Source: Hyaloperonospora brassicae (lineage: Eukaryota; Oomycota; Peronosporomycetes; Peronosporales; Peronosporaceae). From it: a DNA stretch of 64,000 nucleotides. Both the position numbers and the translations under genes were made by a program. Under the pieces are notes generated by a model that was not told the DNA's origin, did no database searches, and worked only from the letters and a program-made list of their open reading frames with translations. This document shows, piece by piece, positions 45,898-58,166 of the stretch (position 1 is the stretch's first letter; the number at the start of each line of letters is the position of its first letter). The stretch lies in NCBI GenBank assembly GCA_947650285.1, contig CANTFL010001403.1:275115-339114 (forward strand). The letters are read 5' to 3'.

Positions 45898-47403
45898 ATG
45901 TCTTCCTTCCACAGTCTGCACACGCTCCGCCCTGTCGCTCGAAAGCTGCACAACGTCACGCGTCGCAGCGTCTGGACGTCGCAGCAGGTACTTGACTTGC
46001 AACACGTCTGTCTGTCAACCGGTTGCGTGCCCGTGTGGTGTCGGGAAACGCTAACAAGTTGTTGTTGTTGTTGTTGTTGTTGTCGTTGTTATTGTTGTTG
46101 TCGTGGGTCTGTCATTGGTGCAGTACATTGAGCGCGAAGAAAAGGTGGGGGCGCACAACTACCATCCGCTGCCCGTAGTGCTAAACAAAGGACGGGGTTG
46201 CAAGGTCTGGGACGTAGAGGGGAGAGAGTACTATGACTTCCTGAGCGCCTACTCGGCAGTGAACCAGGGCCATTGCCACCCGAAGCTCGTCAAGGCGCTG
46301 ATTGACCAGGCCGAGACGCTCACGCTCACGTCTCGTGCCTTTTACAATGATGTGCTGGGAGAGTATCAAGAGTACATGACGACGCTTCTTGGTTACGACC
46401 GCATTTTGCCAATGAACACGGGCGTTGAAGGCGGCGAGACAGCTGTGAAGCTCGCACGCCGCTGGGCGTACGACGTCAAGGGCGTTGCAGAAAACCAGGC
46501 CAAGGTGATTTTTGCTCAAAACAACTTTTGGGGTCGCACGTTGAGTGCCGTGTCCTCGTCGAGCGACAAGAACGCGTACGGTGGCTACGGACCCTTTATG
46601 CCGGGCTTTAGCAGCATTCCGTACAACGACGCTGATGCATTAGAAGAGCTGTTCAAGAAAGAGGGCAAGAACATTGCCGCGTTCATGGTTGAGCCCATAC
46701 AGGGAGAAGCGGGCGTCGTCGTGCCGCATGACGGCTACTTGAAGCGCGTGCGCGAGATTTGCACCAAGTACAACGTGCTGTGGATTGCTGATGAGGTACA
46801 AACCGGTTTGGCACGAACGGGAAAGATGCTGGCGGTGGACTATGAAGGGGTCAAGCCGGACATTGTCGTGCTAGGAAAGGCTCTTTCGGGCGGTATGTAC
46901 CCGGTTTCGGCTGTTCTTTCCAGCGACGAGATCATGCTTACGATCAAGCCCGGTCAGCACGGATCCACGTATGGTGGCAACCCGCTTGGCTGTAAGGTCG
47001 CCATGGCGGCCATGAAAGTCATTGAGGACGAGAACCTAGCTGAGAATGCCTTCAAGCTCGGCAACAAGTTCCGAAGCGAGATGGAAAAGTGCGTCGAGCA
47101 TGCCTGATTATTTCAGCTTCTGATATCGACTGACATGTTCGTGCTTGCTTTGCTCGTAGGTTCGAGTCGAGCGTGCTGCGAGGTGTGCGCGGCCGTGGTT
47201 TGCTGAACGCAATCATCATCAACGAGCGCCCGAATCAGCCGGATGCCTTGGAGCTTTGCATGAACATGGCGAAGAAGGGCCTGTTGGCCAAGCCGACTCA
47301 CGGCAACATCATCCGTCTTGCGCCCCCGCTAGTAATCAACGAGAAGCAGCTTGATGAATGCACGGCGATAATCAAAGAAGTCCTGACGGAAGCTGAGTCG
47401 TAA
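45898..47403 (+). CDS. OAT: Ornithine aminotransferase, mitochondrial
   Basis: PLP enzyme converting ornithine and 2-oxoglutarate to glutamate semialdehyde and glutamate. Three exons: 45898-45987, 46124-47088 and 47160-47403, giving 432 residues. Exon 1 encodes a 30-residue Arg/Ser/His-rich leader without acidic residues, fitting a mitochondrial targeting peptide. Exon 2 opens at [20 protein letters not shown], the usual OAT start of homology, and includes [52 protein letters not shown] and the PLP lysine K282 in [16 protein letters not shown]. Exon 3 carries [19 protein letters not shown]. Intron 1 (136 nt) contains a GTT repeat. Reading past the intron 2 donor (AAGTGCGT) ends at a stop within a few codons. 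An in-frame ATG at 45823 exists, but a strong core promoter lies just after it, so 45898 is preferred. Confidence 0.95.
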
Positions 47404-47655
47404 AGGCAGCGTCCGAACGCGTGAATAGTGAGCAGCGACAAGACTTCGCACCGGCCGCTGCTCGAGCGACATGCGTCGGCAGGAATGCGCGCTGAGGTCC
47501 GTATATGTGCTAGCAAAGCATACGATGTCGTTGCACTGCGACTGGCCATTGCATGAACAAGACATATTGCTTCCACCGAATGACACAAAACTTTACCTCC
47601 TGTTGGTTATTGACACGGCTGCAGCGAAGCTGTAGTTGTTACGTAATGCGGCTAG

Positions 47656-50600
47656 TCAGTCCTGCTCTGCATTCAGTCGATCTCGCGGCGGGTGCATTTT
47701 CTGGATCTTCACCATTGGATCGCGGCGTAGCGTACTAGCAAGACAAGCAACAACAACAATGAATTAACACAAACCAATGAGTCAACACAAACGTCACATC
47801 CAACCTGCTGACACGAGGCTCGTACCTGAGGTCGTTGGGAGTTACGAAGATAAACTGCTTCTTGCCGTCCTTCTTGGCAGCTTTCACGAGCAATTGGATG
47901 GTCATGTCACGGTTCACCGAGTCCATAAACACGTCGAACTCGTCCATCACTCGAAATGGACACTCAATGCTCTCGCCGAGCGCCAGCAGCAGCGACACTT
48001 GAGTGTAAGACCGCTCGCCGCCAGAGAGTTCCTTCATGTCAGTCACTTGCGATGCTCGTGACGCTCCTTTTTCATTATGCAAGACAGCAATTTCGAGCCG
48101 CTGATCGTCATGTCTGAACTTTAGCTTGCCTGCAAAGTTATTCAGGCACATGAACTTGTTGAACTCCATGGACGTCCGATGAGCGATCTCCTTCCGCAGG
48201 ATCTGCCACACCCGTTTACGCTCCTCCAGCATCGACCGAATGCGCTCGAGGTTATCTCGAAACTTGTCGAAGTTGGCCTTCTTGCTCGTGTACTTGATCG
48301 TCTTCGCCTCCATGTCATCCTTTAGCTCCGACAGGTCCATGCCTCGAAACCGACTCCGTTCGTGATCAATCTGGCGTTTGATGTCAGTCAACCGTTTGCC
48401 GTAATAATCATGCGAGTGCGTGACCGAGACTCGTTCACAGTGCTGCTGCGCCTTGTGTTTCTGTTCCTCGCACTCTTCCTGAAGTGTTGCTAGCTCGTCT
48501 TCCCACTGCACAACCATGTCACGTAACGTAGCTGCCTCCCGCTGGCACGTCATCTCCTGTACCTTCATTTCGCTCAGACACTTGTAGATCGCATCCGCTT
48601 CGGCCTGGTACTCGTTCATTTCGGCAGCAATCTCTTTCTCTGCCGCGTCTAGTTCCTCAAGGTCCCGCAGCTGACCTTCCAAATCCGGGTTCGACCTGGA
48701 AAGAATCTCATTCAGCTCTTGCTCACGACAATCATAACCTTCCAATTCACCCTCGACGCCTCTCACTTCGTCCTCCAGCACAGATGTATCCAGCGTGTGC
48801 TGCTGCAAGTCATCAGACAGTTCCTCCTCGAGACTGCGCAATCCTGCACGCTTCTGATTGTATCGACGTGATAAGTAGTCAATGTGATCGTTCTGCTGCT
48901 TGATCTGGTGGCGATGTTCTTCACGGTCCTGTCGTAGCCGAGACTCATCACGACGGAAGACCTCCAGATTCGTCTGAAGGGAATGGAGCTTCTGTTCCAA
49001 GTCCTTGATCTCGCCCTCCACATCCTGGCAAATGATGGAGCTACGGAGGTGTAGCTTGTTGGCAATGAATGCCAAATTGCCAGAACGAACGATGAACTTG
49101 TCGCCGTTAGGAAGGAACACCTCTGACACGAAACGCGCCATCCTGAAGTTGCCGCTTGAGCCGCTCAAAACGCTATCCTCAGCCAACTGACGACTATCGA
49201 ACAGCAACTTGCTTTCCAAGCTGCATACGTCAATGAGAGCGTTGAAGACGTCGTCATTGTTCACCTCAAGAATGTTGCAAATTGCGTGGTCAGCAAGGCT
49301 TCCTTCTGCCAGACGCAAATTGTCATAACGGCGTCCTGCACGCTGCGAAATAATGATGTTGGCTTTGTTAGGTGGACAACGCGCCTGACGCTTTAGATCC
49401 TCTAGCACCGCTTTGTCTTTCCCGTTGATCACCAGGTAACTTCCCAGCTGGCCCTTCAGTGCGATTTCGATTGCAACGGCAAAGTGCATGTATCGCTCGG
49501 GGAGCTTTACACTAAGACCCAGGGGTCCGATAGGGGGCGCAGCAAACCGGTGGCGATTTTTGTGAATAAGTTGTTGCAGTTGCGGGATCCGGTTGCCATA
49601 CACAGCAAGACTATCGCGCTTTTGCTCTCTCAGCAAATTGATGCGTTGCTGGACCTTATTCACCTCCGTCTCTGCCTCACGCATTTGTCTGACACACTTA
49701 TCGTGCCGATTTTCCACCTCATCTAGCTCCAGAGGACGTGCCTGAGCACGCTTCTTAGCTTTATTGATCTCATGCTCGGCTTCCTGCACTTCACGCTGCA
49801 CCGTCTCGATACGCTCACGCATTTCATCATTGCGGTGCATGCGATTACGAAGCATCACTTCGTGGTTCTCGCGCTTCTTCTGCAAGTCTTGTTGCAAACG
49901 GGCTAGTCGCTGGTTGGCACGTTGTTTGGACTGCGTTAGCTGCTTTATTTCCGCCTTGCAGTTGTGCAACGGGCGACGGGCCTCACGGATCCTGTTTTTC
50001 ACTTCTCCTTTTCGTTGACTATTTTCGCTCATGCGTGCATTCACTTCTTCGAGCTTGTCATTCTTCTCTTTCTGTTTTTGCTCCAGCTTATCGACCGCCT
50101 CCCTCGCCTCTTCGTATTTGTCAGCAGCCTGTTCGGCATCGCGCTTCTTTCGCTTCATCTTCTTCTCGACCTTCGCGGCCATGGCTTCCTTCTCACATAC
50201 GAAAGACCACGCCAATTCCTTTTTAAGCACCTCGAACTCTTCCTCCAGCATTCCGATCTGCACATCAAAGGACCCGAAACGTTAAACTATTGTTACACGT
50301 ACAGCCGCCACCTCCATACAAAACCAAGCTCCTCACACTCTGTGCCTCTTTCCACTGCTTTGTAGCCTCGTCCATCGCGTTCTTTAGCGTAGCAATCTTG
50401 GCTCGTTCCCTCTTCAACGTCGACTCAGCAATGGTCCTCGTCTCTTCGTCAATCTTCGAGTACGTCGTTCTCATCTTGTACAAATCCGTCGACTGGAGGA
50501 AAAACTTGTACTTATCTTGCGAATTGCCTTTCAGAAAAAGCTTGGCGTTCTCCTGGTCCAAAATCGCACACGGATTGTCCGTCTGAATGTTCAGATGATC

Positions 50601-51350
50601 CAGCATCGCGTCCAAATCTGCCTTGAGCTTCGACACCATCAGTCCCTTCTCGTCTCGCAGTCGGTATTCAGCCGATCCGTCTCGGCGAATAAGTCTCTCG
50701 ACGAGGATCTTCCGGCCGAAGAGCTCGGGACGAAACGCGTCGCTACCGACAGCATCGTTGCGCAGGGTGATTCGCACCAGAGCATTGCCCTCGTGTCCAT
50801 GGCGAATCAAATTCTTTATGCTCTTGCCCCGATGTGTGCTCCGAGCACTGGCCCCGAGACAGATCTGAAGCGCTGCAATGATTGCGCTTTTGCCGCTGCC
50901 GTTTTCGCCCGTGATGAAATTCGTGTGCGGACATAGCACCACACGGAGTTTGCGGTGACACATGAAATTCTCGCAGTAAATTTCTTCGACAATGCCCATC
51001 TCGGACTCAATGTGGGCGTCCAGTTGGGACAGCGCCGTTGCTGTCTCGCCGGTCTCTCTGCGCCGTTTACTGCCGACGGTCTTAGTGCTGCGATTGCTCG
51101 CGTCATTATTGTGATGATTGTTGTGGTCCTTCGTATTGGTCGTCTTGTCGTGCGACATGTGGCGGAGCCAAGTGGGAGTAGGGTTGTCCCTGTTTCTGTC
51201 CTTGGTGGTGTCCGGGTTCAAAGTGTCGACTTCGTCTTCAGTCTCACTGGTCGTGGCCGCCAGCGAGTGGCTGGTGTCCGAGTCGTCGTGGCGCGTCTTC
51301 TGCGTCTTAGCAGCACGCGGTCGGCGACTCGTTCGCAGCATTAGCAGCAC
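47656..51350 (-). CDS. SMC6: SMC6, structural maintenance of chromosomes (SMC5/6 complex)
   Basis: ATPase of the SMC5/6 complex, which acts in recombination repair and chromosome topology in the nucleus. Three exons: 51350-50337, 50257-47826 and 47734-47656, giving 1174 residues. Introns are 79 nt (GTGAGG..GTGCAG) and 91 nt (GTACGA..TGCTAG), both in phase. Layout: a disordered N-terminus rich in Asp, Thr and Asn; Walker A GENGSGKSAII (about residue 148) after the SMC6 hallmark ENFMCHRKL; a first coiled coil; a hinge around YMHFAVAIEIALKGQLGSYL; a second coiled coil; the ABC signature ELSGGERS; and Walker B FRVMDEFDVFMD. The short third exon supplies a conserved-looking C-terminus beginning LRRDPMVKIQKM; without it the frame runs into intron text. 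The start could be ATG 51350 or the Met three codons later. It converges with OAT at 252 bp. Confidence 0.95.
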
Positions 51351-52033
51351 AAAGACCGAAGCGCAGGTCTGATGATGGTGATGACGTGGCCACGCGCTGC
51401 ACGGCGGAAGAATTGACGTCGCGGCCCCTCTGCAGCAGACGCGGGAGGCGAGTGCGCAATGACAGGAGGAGCGAGCGCGAAACTTTGAAATTCATTCACT
51501 GCAAATTTTGTGGTACATCTCACGTGCCCTTGCGACTGTAAACACGCGCTTGGGTGGATCTTGGTTTGTAGGTGAGTGGGTTTATTTGGATGTGGGTCTT
51601 TGATCAACGGCTGGGTTTTTCGGGGGCAATCAACTATCAAAGGACTTCAACATGCTGACTTCAAGTACGTACGAGACTGGACAAGTCTTCACTTGCGAGT
51701 ACTACTTCGTGATGTGGACCTACCGATTCCCCTACAAAAGCGGCGTTTTAGTGTATCACGACTCCCGTGATGAAGTCGTACGTAGCATACGATCATAGTC
51801 ATGACAGCAGACGAACTAGACTTCGATCTTATGTAGTCTCCTCATCGACGACGTGCATGCCAAGAAAGCACAACGCTTTGAGGTTGAGCACGCACTTTAC
51901 GCGGCACAAACACGAGTGCATGGAAAGAAATAAAGTCTATTGAATCGATTTGCTGGCTGCAGCTTGTTACAGCAGCCTGTATCGTTGCAAAAGCTTCGTG
52001 CAATGTGCCTCAATCGACACGAGGCAGCACAGC
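51351..52033. other. Spacer between SMC6 and the ENT pair
   Basis: No supported gene. It holds the SMC6 promoter; on the minus strand TGTCATTGCGCAC near 51458-51470 gives a partial initiator. On the + strand TTCATTCACTGCAAATTTT (about 51491-51510) resembles the oomycete core promoter with three extra bases between its halves, but no gene follows within 500 bases. Confidence 0.45.
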
Positions 52034-53398
52034 TTACAGACCGAGCCAGCCTTGGTCGCTGAAGAAGAAACCGAGCGTAGACCCTCCGGCGATACCTAGG
52101 AAGAGGCAAAACACCATGATCGCACCACTCGACTCTCTATCCTCTAGACTGACGAGACGAGGACCAATGCCCATGGTGATCGTCGATAGAAATCCGTTGG
52201 AGAGACCGATGAGTAGATTGAGAATAACGTTGTACGAGATGGCAGTCATGTCGTCGTGGCCAAAGGCGTATAGAGAGGTGCCGGCAACACCCATGAGCAA
52301 AAGAGGGATGAAGGCCAGACGCAGGATCGATAGACCAAAGCACCACTTGCTATTAACAAGCTCGTACGCTGCGGCAGTCGTGAGGACGCGACCAAAAAAG
52401 TCGCCGTAGTTGTACGAGCCGACAATGCCGGGGGCGCAATACCAATTCGCGGCGACCGCGTGCGCAACGTCCGAGTACGGAGGCATGAGGTTCCGGGAGG
52501 CAGCGCAGCCGAATCCGGGGAACACGGACAGCGACACAAAGAAGACAAAGAGCTGTGTCGTCGCAGGCATCCAGATGATGGTCAAAATGCGCCACAGGTT
52601 GCTCATGGTCCGACGGATCGACTGGTGCGCGTAATCCTTGGACAAGTTCTTGGTCAAGGCAGCATTGCGCTCCAGTAGGAACTTGACGCTCAATAAGTTT
52701 GTCAATTGGCGGTAGACAAAAAGCGCTGCAACGAGGACGACGAGGAGGATGCCAAAGAAGAGGTAGAATGCCAATTTCGTGGAGTTATTATCCTGGCGAA
52801 CGCCACCGACAGCGAGACGCAGGAGGGTGACAAGGGAGATATTGAGGATCGCGGCGGCCCCGTTGCCGATCTGGACAGCCTGTGAGAACTTGGGCACTGG
52901 AAAGAGCGCAGCGATGGTGTAGTAAGTCGCCTCGGAGAGCGAGTTACCAAAGCCGACGCAGCCAAAGCAAATGAGCACAAGGACGCCCCCCGTCTTTGGG
53001 TTTGAGAAGTCAACAGCACTGAAGACCATGATGAGGATCGTCATGAGGATGAAAATGCCGTACCCCGCGCGGACGCGAAACTCCTGCGTGAGCTTCTTGT
53101 CGAGCCCGCACATCATCTGAAGGCCCTGGCCGATGACCATTGGCCACGACATGCAGAGCGTTGTCAGGAAGGAAAAGTCCAGTCCAGCGTCGGCAAACTC
53201 GATCGCGTAGAAGTCCTGCGCACTGAGGCACGAGTAAAAGGCCCACAGCACCGAGCCGTTGAGGAACATGAGGGAATAGAAAATGGTGCGCTCGTGCTGG
53301 ACCATGTCGGCCCAAACCTCTTCGGGCATGCCATCGTGGCCGTCTTCGACCTGGCATTCAGGAGGCACGAGCTTCTCAGACCTGCTTGGACACTCCAT
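52034..53398 (-). CDS. Equilibrative nucleoside transporter (ENT/SLC29), copy A
   Basis: Multi-pass membrane carrier for nucleosides or nucleobases. 454 residues, no introns, with about 11 hydrophobic segments and a longer cytosolic loop in the middle, as in ENT proteins. Family features include FYSLMFLNGSVLWAFYSCLS in the first segment, GNSLSEATYYTIAALFP followed by Q..GNGAAAILN, FFVSLSVFPGFGC, and GSYNYGDFFGRVL, equivalent to the ENT FN..D..GR block. It lies head-to-tail with copy B 426 bp away, and the two proteins align end to end with high identity, so they are a tandem duplicate. The frame is open to 53500, but the copies become similar only from MECPSRSEKLV (copy B MDSPRKSEKLV), so ATG 53398 is preferred. 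Substrate cannot be told from sequence. Confidence 0.9.
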   Translation of the reverse strand: MECPSRSEKLVPPECQVEDGHDGMPEEVWADMVQHERTIFYSLMFLNGSVLWAFYSCLSAQDFYAIEFADAGLDFSFLTTLCMSWPMVIGQGLQMMCGLDKKLTQEFRVRAGYGIFILMTILIMVFSAVDFSNPKTGGVLVLICFGCVGFGNSLSEATYYTIAALFPVPKFSQAVQIGNGAAAILNISLVTLLRLAVGGVRQDNNSTKLAFYLFFGILLVVLVAALFVYRQLTNLLSVKFLLERNAALTKNLSKDYAHQSIRRTMSNLWRILTIIWMPATTQLFVFFVSLSVFPGFGCAASRNLMPPYSDVAHAVAANWYCAPGIVGSYNYGDFFGRVLTTAAAYELVNSKWCFGLSILRLAFIPLLLMGVAGTSLYAFGHDDMTAISYNVILNLLIGLSNGFLSTITMGIGPRLVSLEDRESSGAIMVFCLFLGIAGGSTLGFFFSDQGWLGL

Positions 53399-53824
53399 CC
53401 CAATGGAGGACACGGAACGGGGGGTATTGGTACCTTTGCTCGAGCACGTGACGCTTGTGCAGCAACTAGCGGAAGAGTCAACTCGTGTAGATGCACACAC
53501 CCCGCCACTGTTTCCAGCACTAGTACAGCTGTAAAGAGAGAGAGAGAGAGTGTGAGTGCGAGTGCGAGTGAACGCAGCAACGCTTAGTGCGTGTCTGAGA
53601 CTGTAAAAGGAATGGTAGGACCGTCCTGACCGACGACAACGACAGGCCGTGTACCCGACGCTCTGCGGCCAATGGTCGCGGCTCGCGCCAAAGTTACTGG
53701 CGTTAGTAGCGTATGTGCGGGCAGTAGTGGCTTTGTCAACCGCCTCAAGCGAAACCGCATCGAGCAGACCGTTCGTGTTACTTGTTCAACGGCAGAGCAG
53801 TGGGCAGCAGCTCTTCTAGTTGCC
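53399..53824. other. Spacer between tandem ENT genes
   Basis: About 426 bases with no separate gene. Contains a GA repeat at 53532-53550 followed by GTGAGTGCGAGTGCGAG units. On the minus strand the GA tract reads CTCTCTCTCTTTACAG just before 53530, a good splice acceptor, so an intron in the 5' leader of copy A is possible. Confidence 0.5.
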
Positions 53825-55171
53825 CTATAGGCCGAGCCACTTGCCATCACTGACGAGGAACCCCAAAGTAGAGCCTGTTGCGATTCCGAGAAACAGGGAA
53901 AACACCATGACAGCCCCACCTGATTCGCGGTCCTCAGGGGTCAACAGGCGAGGCGCGACGCCCATTGTGACAGTCGAGAGCACGCCCGTGGAAACGCCAA
54001 TGAGCAGATTGAGCGCAATGTTGTAGACCAGTGCACTCGTGCTGCCGAGCGGGAAGGCGTAAAAGGGCGTGCCGGCCACTCCCATGAGCAGAAGCGGAAA
54101 ACAGGCGAGTCGGAGAACCGACAGCCCGAGCGCCCACCCCATAGTCACGACGCGGTACACGGCCGCCGTGCAGATGATGCGACCGATAAAGTCGCCGTAA
54201 TTGTAGCTGCCAATGATCCCTGGCGAGCAGTACCACGAGTTCGTGAGGTCGTGGGCTTCGTCACTGAACGGTGGGTAGAGGTTCCGCGACGCCGCGCAGC
54301 CCAAACCAGGAAACACCGAGAGCGACACGAAAAAGACGAGGAACTGGGCGACGGCCGGTAGCCAGACGATCGAAAAGATGCGGCCCAGGTTCTGTAGCGT
54401 GCGGCCGACCGATTGGCTTGCCAAGTACGCTGCCTTGGCCGAGTCTTCGTTGCGGTCCACGAGGAACTGGACTGACGGTAAACGCATCAAGTAGCGGTAG
54501 AGCAGCACCGCACATACCAAGACAAGGACCAGCAGACTAAAGAAGATGTAGAAACTGAGCCTCGTAGAGCTGCTGGTCTGATTCACGCCCCCCACTGCGA
54601 GTCGCAGTACCGTGGCTACTGTGATGTTTAGGATGCCAGCGCAAGCGTTGCCAATCTGCACGCCGTCTGTGAACTTCTTGACGGGAAACAGCGCCGCGAA
54701 CGTGTAGTACGTAGCTTCAGACAGCGAATTACCGATCCCAATGCACACGAAGCACACGAGCACGAGGATTCCGCCAGTCTTTTGACTCTGAAAGTCAATC
54801 GCGCTAAAGACCATGATGAGGATGGCCATGAGCATGTAAATGCAGTATCCAGCGTGTACGCGGAAACTTTGGCTAAACTTTTTGTCGAGGCCGAAGATCA
54901 TTTGCAGCCCGTGCCCGATGACCATTGGCCACGCCGTGCACAGAGTCGTTAAGAAGGAAAAGTCGAGTCCAGAGTCAGGGAACTCGACCGTGTAAAAGTC
55001 TTGAGCACTGAGACACGAGTAATAGGCCCAAAGCACGGATCCGTTGAGGAACATGAGCGAAAAGTAGATAAATCGCTCGTGCTTGACCATGTCGTCATAG
55101 ATCTCGGGTGGCATGCCATCGTGCAGCAGGTCTTCTTGCACAAGCTTCTCTGACTTGCGGGGAGAGTCCAT
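53825..55171 (-). CDS. Equilibrative nucleoside transporter (ENT/SLC29), copy B
   Basis: Same family and topology as copy A: 448 residues and no introns. It shares blocks such as FSLMFLNGSVLWAYYSCLS, QDFYTVEF, GNSLSEATYYTFAALFP, FFVSLSVFPGLGCAASRNLY and GSYNYGDFIGRII, and both end in WLGL. The main divergence is in the N-terminal 30 residues and the central loop (after YRYLMRLPSVQFLVDR). A good core promoter match at 55195-55210 lies 24 nt before ATG 55171. That supports this start over the in-frame ATG at 55303, which would lie upstream of the predicted transcription start. Two adjacent copies suggest dosage or substrate divergence; which cannot be judged here. Confidence 0.9.
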   Translation of the reverse strand: MDSPRKSEKLVQEDLLHDGMPPEIYDDMVKHERFIYFSLMFLNGSVLWAYYSCLSAQDFYTVEFPDSGLDFSFLTTLCTAWPMVIGHGLQMIFGLDKKFSQSFRVHAGYCIYMLMAILIMVFSAIDFQSQKTGGILVLVCFVCIGIGNSLSEATYYTFAALFPVKKFTDGVQIGNACAGILNITVATVLRLAVGGVNQTSSSTRLSFYIFFSLLVLVLVCAVLLYRYLMRLPSVQFLVDRNEDSAKAAYLASQSVGRTLQNLGRIFSIVWLPAVAQFLVFFVSLSVFPGLGCAASRNLYPPFSDEAHDLTNSWYCSPGIIGSYNYGDFIGRIICTAAVYRVVTMGWALGLSVLRLACFPLLLMGVAGTPFYAFPLGSTSALVYNIALNLLIGVSTGVLSTVTMGVAPRLLTPEDRESGGAVMVFSLFLGIATGSTLGFLVSDGKWLGL

Positions 55172-55194
55172 TGCCGACTGGACCAAGGCGTGGT

Positions 55195-55210
55195 GAATTC
55201 CGAAATGATG
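55195..55210 (-). promoter_or_regulatory. Oomycete core promoter match for ENT copy B
   Basis: Minus-strand CATCATTTCGGAATTC matches the initiator TCATTTC and the AATTC flank of the consensus GCTCATTYYNCAWTTT at about 12-13 of 16 positions. It ends 24 nt upstream of ATG 55171. Confidence 0.6.
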
Positions 55211-58166
55211 GCATCGAGTCCCGCGGGTCATGGAAATTGGCGGACTTGACAACGGTGGGTGGTACTGGACGACATTGGCCGGGTTGGCTGCGGAGCGTGA
55301 CAACTGACTGATTGGTTCGTTCTCAGTGAAGGAACAGTGTATCGCACTGAGCGACTTTCTCGTCGAGGTCCGGCAGGGGGCGTCGTCTCGGAAGTACTAG
55401 AGCCGGTCTACCAGTCATCTGATGTAGATCAAAGGGTATCGCCGACCCGGTGTCGATCCAAAAAGCCGGATACTGCAGCAAGTACAGTCCATGTGCTTCT
55501 GCTAGCATCATATCAAGCAAGAACCAAGGCCGTTGAACTTTGTAAGCTCATGCACATGAACGACCCGACCCGTCTCTCGCTTACATCAGCCATGACAAAA
55601 GAACCGACTTTTTCCGCGACCAGGTCGTCTTGTGCCTTCCTGCACCTCACCTTCATCGTTTTCACGTGACCGTGCCATTTGATGCATAAAAATGGACCAC
55701 GCACCTGCTAACGGACGCGTGACAAAGTGCGTGGCAATTAAAGCTGTAGTCGTCGCTTTGCATCATGATGGAACAACGCATGCTTTTTCTGCAGGACGTA
55801 TGGTTATACGCAACCACAGGCGAGCTGGCTTCGACCTTGGTAGCTTCGCCCCTTGTCAATCTCCAAGAAATGTGCATACCCGAAGCTGATAGAAACTTGC
55901 CTTTTGAGAGCACAGTTGCCTCGTCTTTCGCAGCGCTTGTCCCATCGTGGGTGGATCCGTAACGGACGTAAGACGTTACATTACAGCACTGTGAACACTC
56001 CTAAAGGCCACTATCAGCGTCCAGGTATCATCGTCTAGGGCTCCTAGCGTACAGCCGAAGAAGACGCGATCGATGCGGGGTATAGAACGCGTTCAACGAT
56101 GAGTTGATCTTTGATTGCCAACGTATGAGAGCAAGCGATTTGTCGTTCGCTTTAGTCCGGATGGACACGGCCTTACGCGGAACAACGAAACACGCGTCTT
56201 GCGTCCACCCGTAATTGTCGATGTGGCTGCCAGCGAGGACGAACGTCCTGTGTGTAACAGTGAGGACTAGCGTCAAACTCCTTCGTGGTTTACACCGACG
56301 GCGTGTAGCATGAGGCTGTCCTACATATAGACGATCGCCTGCTTCATTACTGACCGTCAAGACCTTTTGGGCCGGACAACAAACATGGAGTGCCCCATCT
56401 TGCTCGGTGACCTGTCGGTCAGCTCAGAACCGTAAAGCTTGCAAGATCAGCTGCGACAAAACACGCCAAGGGTTGTTGGAACGACGTGAAGGACAAGAGT
56501 GCCGTTACACGTTTGCATCAACGGCTCCATGCGGTAGACGCGCTAATGCTTACGAGGTACGTCCAATGCAGCACACAGATTTTGACTTGACTTGTCATGC
56601 TCGATAACGGTTATCACCTCATGATTGAGGGTCATCGGCTAGTGTCATCCGATGTTTTTCTCGCAGAAGAAGAGCGCCCGGCAGTGCGAGTCTGCGTGGG
56701 CGTCGACACTTTCTTTTGTATGCCATGATCTTCGTCGCATTTCACTCGTGTGCTACTCCGGACTCGCTGGCTTCATGTGCTTGAGACTTCTTTGGAAGCC
56801 TGAATGCGCGAACAAGCTAATGGACTGAGGGCTTGCGCATTCTTCTCTGATGGAACATCAAGCATAGCAAGCGATCCGATCGACTACAGGACAGCGATGA
56901 ACCCCCGATTTACATCCGCGAAGTCCACACACGATCTACATACCTCGCAAGCGCACACATGCACCTGCGCTTGAGATCACTTTACAAGGCCTACAGTTAG
57001 CTTCACGTGCAGCGTAAGACTTTGCTCAAAAGCACGGCAAAGGCCTTTTCCTGTACGGCACTTTGGATGGAATTGCAATCCCCGGCCGACGGTGTCGCTG
57101 CGGACGACAATGAGGCGTAAGCGGAATGGTCTGAGGACTAAACTCGATGCACTCTGAACCAAGAGCTCGAGCTTCTTGAGCGGATGTCGGTGACACAGCT
57201 GATTTGGCTACAGCCATACCATCCCCCGCACTGCAAGGAGAAGTGGGCTAACTACTTTTCTGATGCAAGCGATTCTCAAACATCATGCAATACAGCATTA
57301 GACTCGAGAATGATGACACAGTCGTGCCAAGGATCGTTTTCTAGCTCTCTTCCGAAAGCCGGTGCGACCGTTAAGAGTAAACGTGTTCTGGAATGAACGT
57401 GCACTCAATTGCATGTGTGTAGACAAGTACCAGCTTTACTCTGCTACCCGTATGTCCATCTGCCTGTCTTTAAGCCTCAGGAGTTACACGCGAGTTGTTT
57501 GTACTCATTTGCTCAACTTTGTGGAAAGTCTAAACGATGCGTGACGTGGCGTGCCAATGCACCGCGTTTTCTCTCGTCAAAACAGTGCGAGGAAGGTGTA
57601 ATGCACCACAAACGTCTAGAAGTACCAGAATGCAGCAACGCGCGAACATGTAGCCATCGCTGTTGCCTCGGGTCGAACAAGGCTGCGTAACAACCTGCTC
57701 TCGTGTTTACGGCACCGACTCTCGCTCCTCAGTCTCTCACGGGCAGTTCGTCATCAACATCCGATCCAGTTCCGCTCGAGCTTCAAACATCTCATTCGAA
57801 GATAGTAAGGGACGTGGCCATGACAACGACTTTTCTGCTGACGGGATGGCGAGTGCTGGCTCTATAGTGCGCACGAAACGAAACGAGGATGCTGAGTTGG
57901 TCGAGTACGTTGCCCGGACAATGATAGCACGACCCAACTTGGTGCTTGTCCGACCACGAAGACAAGCCAGCTGAAAGCAGGAACTTGGCGTGAACGAGGA
58001 CAAACGCTTCGTGTATGGAGTGCAGCGTGTTGCAAGTGATGTGTGTTGCAAGTGATTCGTGACACACATGGCAGTTGACCACGTATGAGTGTGCTCACAG
58101 TGAAAGCCAATCCGCTTTGGTCTGCAACGTGTCCTTCGCGCATGGAACGATTGTCCAAGCCGAGAC
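55211..58166. other. Gene-poor tract
   Basis: No supported gene. Short open frames on both strands lack family signatures. The + frame 57663-57974 (containing SKGRGHDNDFSADGMASAG) is coherent but short and unrecognised. No RNA gene or long repeat seen. Confidence 0.4.
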
